Part shown: one piece after another, positions 33,282-41,143 of the stretch
How the letters are laid out: each line of letters starts with the position of its first letter
Numbering within the stretch: the first letter of the stretch is position 1
NCBI RefSeq assembly: GCF_011947195.1
Contig: NZ_JAATVY010000002.1
Coordinates: 482,668-546,667, forward strand
Direction: 5' to 3'
Length of the DNA: 64,000 bases
Source of the DNA: Planosporangium thailandense
GTDB taxonomy: Bacteria > Actinomycetota > Actinomycetes > Mycobacteriales > Micromonosporaceae
The notes under the pieces: model-generated
Databases searched by the model: none
The model's input: the letters and a program-made list of their open reading frames with translations, nothing else
Told to the model about the DNA's origin: nothing
Made by a program: the position numbers and the translations under genes

Positions 33282-33324
33282 AAACGTGCGGCCGGAGAAC
33301 CTGTACTCCGACCAGAGGAGCGTT

Positions 33325-34131
33325 GTGGACCGCACGAACACTTGGCCCGGCTCGGCCGGTGAGCACCTACTCCAGGAGCGGTACGGCACCGCCGAGCGGG
33401 CTCACCGGTTCTACTCCCAGCAGGTGCTCGACCATCTGAACGAGCGCATGCGGGAGTTCGTCGCCGAGCAGGAGATGATGTTCGTCGCGACCTCCGACGC
33501 CAACGGGGAGTGCGACAACACCTTCCGTGCCGGACCCGCCGGCTTCGTGCGGGTACTCGACGACGACCTCCTGACGTGGCCGGAGTACCGGGGCAACGGC
33601 GTGCTGGCGAGCCTCGGCAACATCAGCGAGAACCCGCACGTCGGGCTGCTGTTCGTCGATTTCGTACGCCACGTCATCGGGCTGCACGTCAACGGCCGGG
33701 CCACGGTCGTCGACGATGCCGAGATGCGAGCGCAGTGCCCGGACCTCGAGGTCGACGACGTCCCCGGGCGCCGCCCGGAGCGGTGGGTCCTCGTGGAGAT
33801 CGAAGAGGCGTACATCCACTGCGCCAAGCACATCCCCCGCATGACGAAGGTGCCGCGCGAGCGCGTCTGGGGCACCGATGACACCCGCCGCAAGGGCGGT
33901 GACTTCTTCGCCGCCTCCCAGGAGGCCCGGCCCTGGACGGTCGAGACGCCGGCCCGGCGGCTTCCGCTGCCGCGCCCGCAGCCGGCCAACGTGGGAGCGG
34001 CGGCCCGGATGGCCGAGGCGGCGGAGGCGGTGCGCATGGCCGAGGCGGACTGGACCGCTGAGGTCGCCCGCGTGGCGCGTACCGCCGAAGCAGCGCGGAT
34101 CGCCGAGGGTGCGCGTACCGAGGTTCAATAA
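33325..34131 (+). CDS. Pyridoxamine 5'-phosphate oxidase-fold (PPOX) protein with Ala-rich tail
   Basis: 268 residues from GTG 33325 (AGAGGAG four bases before). The FMN-binding split barrel starts FVATSDANGECDNTFRAGPAGFVRVLDDDLLTWPEYRGNGV and continues GNISENPHVGLLFVDFVRHVIGLHVNGRATVV. CAKHIPRMTKVPRERVWGTDD is typical of the family. The C-terminal 55 residues are an AEAAEAVRMAEADWTAEVAR-like coil. It is probably a flavin-dependent oxidoreductase; its divergence from a flavohemoprotein suggests a stress or NO context. Confidence 0.87.
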   Translation: MDRTNTWPGSAGEHLLQERYGTAERAHRFYSQQVLDHLNERMREFVAEQEMMFVATSDANGECDNTFRAGPAGFVRVLDDDLLTWPEYRGNGVLASLGNISENPHVGLLFVDFVRHVIGLHVNGRATVVDDAEMRAQCPDLEVDDVPGRRPERWVLVEIEEAYIHCAKHIPRMTKVPRERVWGTDDTRRKGGDFFAASQEARPWTVETPARRLPLPRPQPANVGAAARMAEAAEAVRMAEADWTAEVARVARTAEAARIAEGARTEVQ

Positions 34132-34134
34132 CGC

Positions 34135-34950
34135 ATGCCCGAGCCGACGACCACCGGTAGACCCGATCTCCATGGCGAGCCCGTGGAGGTCGGCCGACGC
34201 CGGGTGCTGCGCGCCGAGGTGTGGCTGGTGCTGGGCGTCTCGCTGGGCCAGTCCGGGGTGTACGCGGCGGTCTCCCTGATCGCCAAGCTGACCGCGAGCA
34301 AGCCGCTCAGCCAGCAGCACGCCACCCTCAACCCTTCGCAGGCGCCGGGCCGGCCGTGGCTCGACCTCACCTACCAACTGCTCGGCATCTTCTTCGCGGT
34401 CGTACCCGCGCTGCTGGCGGTGCATCTGCTCAGCCGCGACGCCGACACGGTGGGGAGCGTGCGGGCCCGGCTCGGCATCGACCTGCGTCGGCCGGGGTTC
34501 GATCTGGGTACGGGCGCCGGGCTCGCCGCCGTGATCGGCATCCCGGGTCTCGGGCTGTACCTCGTCGCGCGGGCCCTCGGGCTCAACGCGACCGTCGTGC
34601 CCGCCGCGCTGCCGTCCGCGTGGTGGGCGATCCCGGTGCTCGTCCTGTCGGCCGCCCAGAACGCCGTGCTCGAGGAGGTCGTGGTCGTCGGGTACCTGCT
34701 CACGCGGCTGCGCCAGCTCGGCTGGTCGGCCGTCGCAGCCGTGGCCGCGAGCGCGCTGCTACGCGGCTCCTACCACCTGTACCAGGGGTTCGGAGCCTTC
34801 GTGGGCAACGCCGTGATGGGCGTCGTCTTCGCGCTGTTCTTCCGGCGGACGCGACGGGTCGCGCCGCTCATCGTGGCCCACACGATCCTCGACGTGGTCT
34901 CCTTCGTCGGGTACGCCCTCCTCGGCAACCGGCTACCGTTCCTGCGCTGA
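34135..34950 (+). CDS. CPBP-family intramembrane metalloprotease
   Basis: 271 residues with about seven hydrophobic segments. The conserved core is AVLEEVVVVGYLLTRLR (E-E motif), GSYHLYQGFGAFVGNAVMG (H motif) and LIVAHTILDVVSF (H-x-x-x-D). It matches Rce1/CPBP (Abi) proteases that cleave in the membrane. It starts 3 bp after the PPOX stop, so one transcript is likely. Its 3' end overlaps the convergent EcsC-like gene by 18 bp. Confidence 0.9.
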   Translation: MPEPTTTGRPDLHGEPVEVGRRRVLRAEVWLVLGVSLGQSGVYAAVSLIAKLTASKPLSQQHATLNPSQAPGRPWLDLTYQLLGIFFAVVPALLAVHLLSRDADTVGSVRARLGIDLRRPGFDLGTGAGLAAVIGIPGLGLYLVARALGLNATVVPAALPSAWWAIPVLVLSAAQNAVLEEVVVVGYLLTRLRQLGWSAVAAVAASALLRGSYHLYQGFGAFVGNAVMGVVFALFFRRTRRVAPLIVAHTILDVVSFVGYALLGNRLPFLR

Positions 34951-36225
34951 CCGTCCGTAGAACTTCATCGCCCGAGCGGCCAACTGTTCGGAGGCGCGGG
35001 CGTCCAGGACGGCCGTGAGCACCGCGCCGGCACCGGGCACGAGCCGGGACGCTCGGCGTGCGATGAGCGTCCGCAGCAGGGCGCGCCCCGCGACCCGGGC
35101 CACCGGCAGGGTCACCTGGGGCGCAGGGTTGCCCGCGTCACCCGCCGTGCGGGCGGCCGTCTCGCGGGCCGTCGCGACCGCCTCGCGGGCCGTAGCAAGG
35201 TCCGGGTGTACGCCCTGGAGCATCAGCAGTTCGACCGCGCGCTCCGGATCCGCCGGGTCCCGCCCGTACGCCGCGGCGATGTCGAGCGCCATCCGCGCCT
35301 GGGTCCACAGGAGGGCCGCGGTCTGCGCGAGTACGGCCACCGGCCCGAGCAGCCCCGCCACCGCACCCTGCGTACGGGCCTGGCGTACGCCCTGGGACGC
35401 CGCGATCCGGGCCAGGCCGTTGATCGTGGCCGTCGGGTAGGTGTCGCGGAGCCAGGCCAGGTGCGTCCGTGACTGCGGGCCGAGGTGCTCGACCGCGGCC
35501 AGGGCGAGCAGTTCCGCCGCGTACCCGGGGGTCGCCTTGATCGTCGACCACAGCCGTGTCGGCGAGGGTGGTGCCGACCACAGCGGCGCGGGTGGCCTCG
35601 GGACGGGCCGGGGCGGCTCGGCCTTCTCCGTCGCCTGGGTTTTCACTGCCGGCTGGGTTTTCTCTGCCGGTGTGGTCGCCGTCGGTGGGGTGGCCTTCGC
35701 GGCTGCCTTGGTTGCAGCCTTCGTGGCCTTCTTCACAGGTTTGGCGGCTGCTTCCGGCTGGGGAGCGGCCGGGCCCGCCTCGTCGGCCGCCGGCTGGGCC
35801 TGCGGCGACGGCGCGCCTGCGGTCGGCGGTGTCGGGGTCGTGGCCGGCGGTGCCAGACTGGTGGCCGGTGTCGCCTCGGTGGGCGCTGCTCCCGCCGCCT
35901 TCTTCGCGGCCTTCCGGGCCGTTTTCCTGGTCGGCGTCTTGGCCTGTGGGCTGCCGGCGGCCGTCACGTTCCCGGCCTTGGCCGTCACGTTCCCAGTCTT
36001 GGCCGGCCGCTTACGCGGGGGCTCGGCGGATGCCGCCGGCGCGTCGGCGCCCTGCGGAGGCGCGACCGGCGGGACGAAGGTCGCCGGTGGGATCCTGGCT
36101 GCTCGGGGCCGCCTGCTGGCATCGCCACCCGTCGGCCCGGCTGCCGCGGACGAGTCGGACACGTCGTTCGGCTTCGCCTCGGCGGCGGGCTTACGGGGGG
36201 TCGCCGGCTCTTTGTCGTCCTCCAT
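34933..36225 (-). CDS. EcsC-like protein with long histone-H1-like Ala/Lys/Pro N-terminus
   Basis: 430 residues. Residues 1-215 are Ala/Pro/Lys-rich with KKATKAATKAAAKATPPTATT-type stretches, probably disordered. Residues about 225-430 form a helical domain (YAAELLALAAVEHLGPQSRTHLAWLRD, LLWTQARMALDIAAAYGRDP, ELLMLQGVHPDLATAREAV), like EcsC-type or DUF697-like proteins associated with membranes. Function is unknown. The basic N-terminus could bind DNA or the membrane. Confidence 0.75.
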   Translation of the reverse strand: MEDDKEPATPRKPAAEAKPNDVSDSSAAAGPTGGDASRRPRAARIPPATFVPPVAPPQGADAPAASAEPPRKRPAKTGNVTAKAGNVTAAGSPQAKTPTRKTARKAAKKAAGAAPTEATPATSLAPPATTPTPPTAGAPSPQAQPAADEAGPAAPQPEAAAKPVKKATKAATKAAAKATPPTATTPAEKTQPAVKTQATEKAEPPRPVPRPPAPLWSAPPSPTRLWSTIKATPGYAAELLALAAVEHLGPQSRTHLAWLRDTYPTATINGLARIAASQGVRQARTQGAVAGLLGPVAVLAQTAALLWTQARMALDIAAAYGRDPADPERAVELLMLQGVHPDLATAREAVATARETAARTAGDAGNPAPQVTLPVARVAGRALLRTLIARRASRLVPGAGAVLTAVLDARASEQLAARAMKFYGRSAQER

Positions 36226-36483
36226 GGTCCGAGATTAGTGCCGACCGCCGCCGCGTGGGCTACCAAGAGCGATCGCGTTTCGATGATGGCGGCCCCTCGC
36301 CCGTGGCCCTCTCCGAGGCGTGCCTCAGGGGCTCGGAACAAAGTGTTATGAAGGCCACATCACCGCCGCGACGTGGGTCCGCTGGGCGGCTGAGCGCGAA
36401 CGACGTGCCGAAGTGATACCCGCTTTGCCCGGCCAGGCACTTTGCCTGTATCCTCGTTCGGCGGTGGCCCGCGTGGTCGCCAT

Positions 36484-36574
36484 GGAGGCTTCGCCTAGTC
36501 TGGTCTATGGCGCCGCACTGCTAATGCGGTTTGGGTCTTAAAGCCCATCCCGGGTTCGAATCCCGGAGCCTCCG
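36484..36574 (+). tRNA. tRNA-Ser (anticodon GCU)
   Basis: 91-nt class II tRNA. GGAGGCT (36484-36490) pairs with AGCCTCC (36567-36573), discriminator G 36574. The anticodon loop CTGCTAA gives GCU. There is a long variable arm and the T-loop GGTTCGAATCC. CCA is not encoded. It lies 37 bp before tRNA-Arg. Confidence 0.97.
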
Positions 36575-36611
36575 CGCTTCGGCCGGTATGTGTACACTGG
36601 CCGAGCAGCAA

Positions 36612-36687
36612 GCGCCCGTAGCTCAACGGATAGAGCATCTGACTACGGATCAGAAGGTTAGGGGTTCGAGTCCCTTCGGGCGCGCCA
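36612..36687 (+). tRNA. tRNA-Arg (anticodon ACG), CCA encoded
   Basis: GCGCCCG (36612-36618) pairs with CGGGCGC (36677-36683), discriminator G 36684, CCA 36685-36687. The anticodon loop CTACGGA gives ACG. Its 3' 45 bases are repeated without change at 41570-41614, so it is the integration site of the following element. Confidence 0.97.
36643..36687 (+). repeat. attachment core in tRNA-Arg (left end of the integrated element)
   Basis: A 45-bp sequence from the anticodon loop to the CCA is repeated identically at 41570-41614 in direct orientation. The integrase reading frame points toward this site and ends 74 bp away, as usual. Confidence 0.95.
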
Positions 36688-36693
36688 CAGGTG

Positions 36694-36727
36694 AGGGGCC
36701 ATCTCGGGTGGTCGAGGTGGCCCCTTT
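36694..36727 (+). terminator. Rho-independent terminator after tRNA-Arg
   Basis: AGGGGCCATCTCG (36694-36706) pairs with CGAGGTGGCCCCT (36713-36725), 13 bp with one G-T wobble, and is followed by TTTG. It ends the tRNA transcript and could also act on the integrase read from the other strand. Confidence 0.8.
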
Positions 36728-36735
36728 GCCATCCC

Positions 36736-36760
36736 GTACAGCAGCGAAGTACAGCAACGC
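36736..36760 (+). repeat. 25-bp repeat next to the left attachment site (partner 41464-41488)
   Basis: The 25-bp unit contains GTACAGCA twice and abuts the integrase stop codon. It matches 41464-41488 at 24 of 25 positions, in the same orientation. It is a candidate integrase arm-binding site. Confidence 0.6.
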
Positions 36761-37987
36761 TCATGATCCGTCCAAGCTCTCGCCGAGCCGCTTGAGCGCG
36801 TCCCGGGTCGCCTTGGAGCTGGCCTTGGCGTAGATCTCCATCGTGATCGAGAACTGCGCGTGCCGGAGGATCTGCATCACCACCCGAGGGTGTACGTCCA
36901 GGTCGACAAGAAGCGACCCGCAGGTGCGCCGGGCGTCGTGAACGGTTATGCGCGGTACTTCAGCCCGTCGTACCCAGGCGTCGAAGGCGCGGTTGAAGTT
37001 GCGCGGCTCGATCGGGGTGCCGTGGCGGGCGGTGAAGACCAGGTCGTCGTCGTTCCACCACTCGTCCCCGGCCGCGGCCCGTGCCGCCTCCTGCTGGGCC
37101 CGCCGCAGCCGCAGCGCGGAGATACATAGTGCGGGGAGCGGGAGGGTGGCGTCCGACTCTTCGGTCTTGGTCTTGCGTCGGACCAGTTCCCCGCCGATGC
37201 GTTGCAGCTGCCAGTTGACCGTCAGTGTGCCGGCGTCGAGGTCGAGGTCGTCCCAGCCGAGGCCCAGGACCTCGCCCTTGCGGAGCCCGAGCACGAGGAT
37301 CAGCACGTACGCGGCGTAGAGGGGATCACCGCCGCGGCGGACCGCTTCCAGGAACCAGCGTGCTTCCTCGCTCTCCCACCGCTTTCCGGCCCGTTTTCGG
37401 CCCTTCGGCAGCTTGATTAGCGTGGCGAGGTTCTTGCTCACCAGCTCCTCGGTCGCGGCCTGGGCGAGGGCGGCCCGGAGCGTGGCCCATATGCCCTTCA
37501 TGGTCGAGGCCGACGGCTGCTTGTTGCAGCACCGGCCCAGGGCGCAGCACCGACGACGGCTCTCTGGTCGGGCAGCGTCCTTGCCATGGGTACAGCACAG
37601 GCAGGACCGGGCAACACTGTTGATCTAGGTTTGAACCTCGCGGACCTGGAGCCGGTCCAGGCGCTTGCTGCCGAGCCCCGGCACGAGGTAGAGCCGGGTG
37701 AACATCTCGTAGTAGACGTAGGTGGCTGGCGCCAGGTTCGGCTTGACCACCTCGCGTAGCCAGTAGTCGAGGAAGCTCGCGACGGTCGGGACTTTTGTGG
37801 CCACCGGGCCCTTTCGGGCGTCGGCCTGTAGTTTGATCCACTTGTTGTGGACGTCCTCGCGGGTCTTGCCGTAGACGTACTTGCGAGTTCGTTTGCCATC
37901 GGGCTTGGTGACCCAGACGTAGGCGGCGAAGCCGTTGCGGTAGGGGAAGATCGAGCCTTCCCCATTGGCCCGCGCGCGGCCGGTCAT
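36761..37987 (-). pseudogene. Tyrosine integrase of the tRNA-Arg element, interrupted by one amber codon
   Basis: One continuous frame of 409 codons runs from ATG 37987 to the stop at 36761, except for TAG at 37627-37625 (codon 121), where the family has Trp (QT-W-IN). Residues 1-120 are the AP2-like and SAM-like N-terminus (RANGEGSIFPYRNGFAAYVWV, SFLDYWLREVVKPNLAPATY). After the amber comes a Cys-rich insert (CLCCTHGKDAARPESRRRCC), and then the catalytic domain with GLRKGEVLGLGWDD (Arg), HDARRTCGSLL (HxxR), LRHAQFSITMEIY (His and Tyr). All catalytic residues remain. ATG 37501 could restart a catalytic fragment. The start overlaps the xis stop by 4 bp. Confidence 0.92.
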
Positions 37988-38178
37988 GCCGCCTCCTCGG
38001 CACGGCGGCGGACGTACTCGTCGACCCATTCCGGCAGGATTCGGCGGTACTTGCCGTCCTTGAGTGAGCGGATCTCGCCGGTGGCGATGAGCATCTTGGT
38101 CTTGGACAAGCCATAGCCGAGCATCTCGGCGACCTCGGCCGGGCTGTGCCACTTGCGGTTGATCGCGGTGGTGGTCAA
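37984..38178 (-). CDS. Excisionase-like helix-turn-helix protein (Xis) of the tRNA-Arg element
   Basis: 64 residues starting at TTG 38178, with AAGGAGG upstream. WHSPAEVAEMLGYGLSKTKMLIATGEIRSLKDGKYRRILPEWVDEYVRRRAEEAA is a MerR-like winged helix, as in actinobacterial excisionases (helix AEVAEMLG, recognition helix SKTKMLI, wing GKYRRI). The stop overlaps the integrase ATG (ATGA), so translation is coupled. A damaged copy lies at 42070-42329. Confidence 0.87.
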   Translation of the reverse strand: MTTTAINRKWHSPAEVAEMLGYGLSKTKMLIATGEIRSLKDGKYRRILPEWVDEYVRRRAEEAA

Positions 38179-38191
38179 CCTTCCTCCTTCC

Positions 38192-38440
38192 TGGACTTTG
38201 GTCGACTTCGGCTTTCGGAAGCTGGGCCTGCACAGGATCTCCGCGGCCATCGGCCCCGACAATGCTTCATCCATCGCAGTTGTCGATCACCTCGGCATGC
38301 AGTACGAGGGCCGCATCCGCGACCACGTCTACACCAACGGTGCCTGGCGGGATTCCCGGCTCTACTCCGTCCTTGCCTCCGAATGGTCGTTTGGCGCGGG
38401 TGTACATACAGTCGCGGGTAGGACGCCATCGCGGAAGTGA
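38192..38440 (+). pseudogene. C-terminal relic of a GNAT (RimJ-type) acetyltransferase
   Basis: The frame opens abruptly 13 bp upstream of the xis start and reads VDFGFRKLGLHRISAAIGPD, NASSIAVVDHLGMQYEGRIRDH and YTNGAWRDSRLYSVLASEW. This is the second half of a RimJ/RimL acetyltransferase (LGLHRI...N..S..V...LGM..EG..R). The acetyl-CoA-binding P-loop half is missing, so it cannot work. It marks a recombination join with the element backbone at the xis promoter. Confidence 0.72.
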
Positions 38441-38843
38441 TGGCGCCCGCATTGGTCCTGTAGGAGGTTGCCGAGTTGCCGCAGTCCATCACGGTCGGGT
38501 TCGGCATGGTTGAATTGCTGTACTTTACTGCCATACGACGGCAATTATCCAGCGGGTTGGCCCTGGATTTTCCTCGGTTTGGTCGCCGATTCGCGCAGTT
38601 GGTCCGGCAATCACGGGTGCCTCGATTCCTAATTGCTCAAGACCTGCGCCCTAGCGCCAGACACACGTGGTATCGGTTCGTCCGCCAGCCTTCCTTAGCT
38701 GGGAGATCCGGTTCCTGCTTCCAGGGACACGATGGACGCAATCGCAGCGACAGGGAGGCTCACGCCAATCTGCAACTGTCAGATCTCGGACTGTCGTTGC
38801 CAATTTTGATTGCTTCACACAGCATGGGTTCGTGTCGCACCCC
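38441..38843. other. AT-richer intergenic region before the cargo operon; no gene seen
   Basis: Base composition drops here and stays low to 40340, so this is part of the imported cargo and presumably holds the promoter of the three-gene operon. Open frames at 38476-38883 and 38667 upstream of 38844 lack ribosome sites and family-like sequence. Confidence 0.5.
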
Positions 38844-39728
38844 ATGGACCTCTCCGGTGAAGAGCCGACTTCCCGGTCGGTAGTTCACCTACCCACGTAT
38901 CGTGCCGCCGACCCTAGTACGTCGCCAAGATATCGGGCATCAGCGGAGAAAAGTCGACGCTGGTCAGTTATGGGACTTGGATTCGCTTCTATCTTCGCCG
39001 TTGGTCTCATTGCTGCCGATCCGATTGCAACAACATTGCACGTGTACCTTCGCCCCCTCGTCAGCGTGTGCCTCGCGGGCATGGTGTTCGGAGTGGTCTT
39101 AATTCTGGTTGGCGAATTTCGTCGGATTAAGGCTCGCGTGGAGTTCTATGGCGAGGTCGAGAATCGGACGAGGGAAAGGGTAGAAGGCAACCTTCGGAGC
39201 CCGAGTGGCGAAAAGCGACAAAATGGCGACGTCCATTCCGTTGATCTTCTTACGACGACGCTTGACCAAATGAACAATTACGATGCGATTGCGCGAGGGC
39301 AGGCCGCCAGTTCCTACCTAGCTAGCTTAGGGGCGATGTTGGCTGGGCTAGCGTTACTCGCTACCGGGATCCTAATCGCCTACTTTGCCACGAACGCATC
39401 GACTAAATACGCTGCAGCCTTCCTAACTGCAGTGGGATCAATAACTGGTGGGTATATCTCGAAGACATTCCTGTCCGTCCAGGAAAGAGCGACGAAGCAG
39501 CTAAGCTACTACTTCCAGCAACCCCTGATTCAGAGCTATGTTCTCATGGCGGAACGCCTTACCCAGAACCTGGACAAGGAGGAACAAAATCACGCGATCA
39601 AGAGCATAATTGGAGGCATGGTGAACCTGCTTAGAGTAAGTCCCCTGGAGGCGTCATCGAAGGACTCAATGCCGAAGAGCAAGGCGGCGAGCGATGCGAA
39701 GGTGAAGAATGGTCGGCGGAAGCAATGA
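38844..39728 (+). CDS. Four-helix membrane protein resembling TRADD-N-associated 2TM conflict-system proteins
   Basis: About 294 residues from ATG 38844. TM1 spans about 41-58, TM2 about 70-90. A conserved-looking juxtamembrane stretch (HSVDLLTTTLDQMNNYDAIARGQAASSYLASLGAML, about 131-165) leads into TM3 (about 159-181) and TM4 (about 188-206), followed by SKTFLSVQERATKQLSYYFQQP and a helical tail ending in Lys-rich sequence. The block from LDQMNNYDAIARGQA to YYFQQPL resembles the TRADD-N-associated two-TM domain of predicted NTP-dependent conflict systems. This is by memory of the pattern and unverified. It overlaps the next gene by 20 bp. Confidence 0.78.
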   Translation: MDLSGEEPTSRSVVHLPTYRAADPSTSPRYRASAEKSRRWSVMGLGFASIFAVGLIAADPIATTLHVYLRPLVSVCLAGMVFGVVLILVGEFRRIKARVEFYGEVENRTRERVEGNLRSPSGEKRQNGDVHSVDLLTTTLDQMNNYDAIARGQAASSYLASLGAMLAGLALLATGILIAYFATNASTKYAAAFLTAVGSITGGYISKTFLSVQERATKQLSYYFQQPLIQSYVLMAERLTQNLDKEEQNHAIKSIIGGMVNLLRVSPLEASSKDSMPKSKAASDAKVKNGRRKQ

Positions 39729-40089
39729 AGCTGAGCGTGTGGAACTGGACCTTACAAATGACCCTACGGAGGCGTACCCGTCCGAGCGTGCAAACGTCTT
39801 CATTAGCTACGAAGACCCGCATACTGCTATCAATCTAGTCGCCCGCATTATTGCAAGTGGCGCCTGGAAGCCGCTCATTGGATCCATTGCCCTATTTGTG
39901 GCCGGAGTAGTGAGCATATTTCTCCCACTCCTCCCGGACTCGTTTGGCGCCTTCGGTGCCGCCTTAACTGCCCTTGCTGCATTATTGGGCATAACAAGTG
40001 GCTACTTCTTAGGTCGGTTTTCTGATGGGCGGCCGAGAAGAAGGATTCACCCGGGACCTCGGCAAATGCGACGAGGTGGACGTAGATGA
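39709..40089 (+). CDS. Small two-helix membrane protein, second gene of the cargo operon
   Basis: 126 residues. A 50-residue polar N-terminus (ERANVFISYEDPHTAINLVARIIAS) precedes two TM helices (about 55-75 and 82-102) and a basic tail. The start is embedded in the end of the upstream gene, with AAGG about 7 nt before it. It overlaps the RHH gene by ATGA. Composition is AT-richer than the host. No family is recognised; the FISYED start only superficially recalls TIR proteins, and no TIR fold is present. Confidence 0.78.
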   Translation: MVGGSNEAERVELDLTNDPTEAYPSERANVFISYEDPHTAINLVARIIASGAWKPLIGSIALFVAGVVSIFLPLLPDSFGAFGAALTALAALLGITSGYFLGRFSDGRPRRRIHPGPRQMRRGGRR

Positions 40090-40340
40090 AATCGGAACCT
40101 ACTCCGCCAGTTGCTGCGAAATCTGGCGAGAGTGCCAATCTTGTGCGCGTTACCGTGAACCTTACTGGCCACTCTCTAAAGGCACTCGAACGAGTTTGTG
40201 CAATTACGGGGGATTCCAAGACCGATGCGATAAATAGGGCAATTCAGGTGTATGCCCTCGTCGTTGATGCAGTTGGTCGAGGTGCCGAGATCTTCGTAGA
40301 GGTTAGCGAAGGGAAATTCGAGAGAATACGGCTTCTGTAA
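40086..40340 (+). CDS. Ribbon-helix-helix (CopG-like) regulator, third gene of the cargo operon
   Basis: 84 residues. RVTVNLTGHSLKALERVCAITGDSKTDAINRAIQVYALVVDAV has the RHH plan: a beta strand with alternating residues (about 20-26), helix A (29-41) and helix B (45-62), with S/T-D-A-I-N-R before helix B. The C-terminal strand EIFVEVSEGKFERIRLL may pair with another protein. Its position and ATGA coupling suggest autorepression of the operon or control of the membrane pair. Confidence 0.87.
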   Translation: MKSEPTPPVAAKSGESANLVRVTVNLTGHSLKALERVCAITGDSKTDAINRAIQVYALVVDAVGRGAEIFVEVSEGKFERIRLL

Positions 40341-40650
40341 GAAGGATTGCGCTAGCTGCCGGTGGCAGCTTTACTCCTGCACGCTTCACCCTCTCAACAC
40401 TCGTTCCGACCCCTTTCTACGCGCAGCACCGTGCACACGCATCGCAACAAGGAACGGGCGTGTCAACCAGGAGCTGAGGCCGCCGTGTAAAGCAGGTACC
40501 GGGACCGGACAGGCGTCAAACGATGGAACGTGTTTGACACCCGGGCGCCGGCCCGGCATTGCGCAGCACAGGCGACGGGATGACTCCTCAGGCCGGGTGC
40601 TGGGTCAGGGGCGAGCGTCCGGGGCGGCAGTGGTGCCCTCCGTGGGCCGG
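40341..40650. other. Intergenic region with a terminator hairpin; no gene seen
   Basis: After the hairpin at 40354-40370 the sequence carries no open frame with a start signal on either strand. It separates the RHH gene from the convergent VOC gene. Confidence 0.5.
40354..40370 (+). terminator. Terminator-like hairpin after the cargo operon
   Basis: AGCTGCC (40354-40360), loop GGT, GGCAGCT (40364-40370), then TTACT. It lies 14 bp after the RHH stop codon. Confidence 0.6.
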
Positions 40651-41115
40651 TTAGGCATTCAGTAGGTCCTCACCTCTACGGGTGATCTCCTTCAGTGACA
40701 AGTCCTCGATGTGGCTCAGGAAGACCCAGACGTGCCCGAAGGGGTCCTTCAGTATGATCGTCCGATCGCCGTAGAACATGTCGGTAGGTGGCTGGAGGGA
40801 CTCCGCCCCGGCGGCGACTGCCTGGCGGTGCAGTGCGTCGACGTCCTCGACGTACACGTGCAGCCCGACCGTCGTGCCACCGACCATGGACGGAGAGACA
40901 AAATCGCCCTCGGCATCACCGAGCATGAGGACCGAGTCGCGGATCCGAATCTCGGCGTGCAGGATCCGCCCGTCGGGGCGCGCAATGCGCGTGAGCTCCT
41001 CGGCGCCGAACGCGGTTGTGTAGAAGCCGATCGCGTTGGCGGCTCCGTCGACCGCGATGTGCGGGACGACGGCGTAGCGGTAGCGGTCAGGAATAGCGGG
41101 CATCGGCACATCCAT
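40651..41115 (-). CDS. VOC-family protein, PhnB-like
   Basis: 154 residues. RYAVVPHIAVDGAANAIGFYTTAFGAEELTRI and VGLHVYVEDVDALHRQAVAAGAESLQPPTDMFYGDRTIILKDPFGHVWVFLSH give the two-module VOC fold of the PhnB-like branch (small-molecule modifying or resistance-type proteins; substrate unknown). The start could be ATG 41115 or 41103. It lies inside the tRNA-Arg element, convergent with the AT-rich operon, and its composition is closer to the host. Confidence 0.9.
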   Translation of the reverse strand: MDVPMPAIPDRYRYAVVPHIAVDGAANAIGFYTTAFGAEELTRIARPDGRILHAEIRIRDSVLMLGDAEGDFVSPSMVGGTTVGLHVYVEDVDALHRQAVAAGAESLQPPTDMFYGDRTIILKDPFGHVWVFLSHIEDLSLKEITRRGEDLLNA

Positions 41116-41143
41116 CCTGGTTCGGGTGATCGTTTGATGGGCT

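Noticed and set aside
33075..33324. NsrR binding site in the flavohemoprotein promoter
   Set aside because: I looked for the actinobacterial N-rich dyad with ATATC-like halves and did not find it; only unclassified repeats are visible.
38476..38883. Open frame upstream of the AT-rich operon
   Set aside because: No ribosome site, no protein-like pattern, and it overlaps the most plausible start of the next gene.
39709..39830. TIR-like start (FISYED) in the second cargo-operon protein
   Set aside because: Only a few residues agree; there is no space for a TIR domain before two transmembrane helices, and no catalytic Glu.
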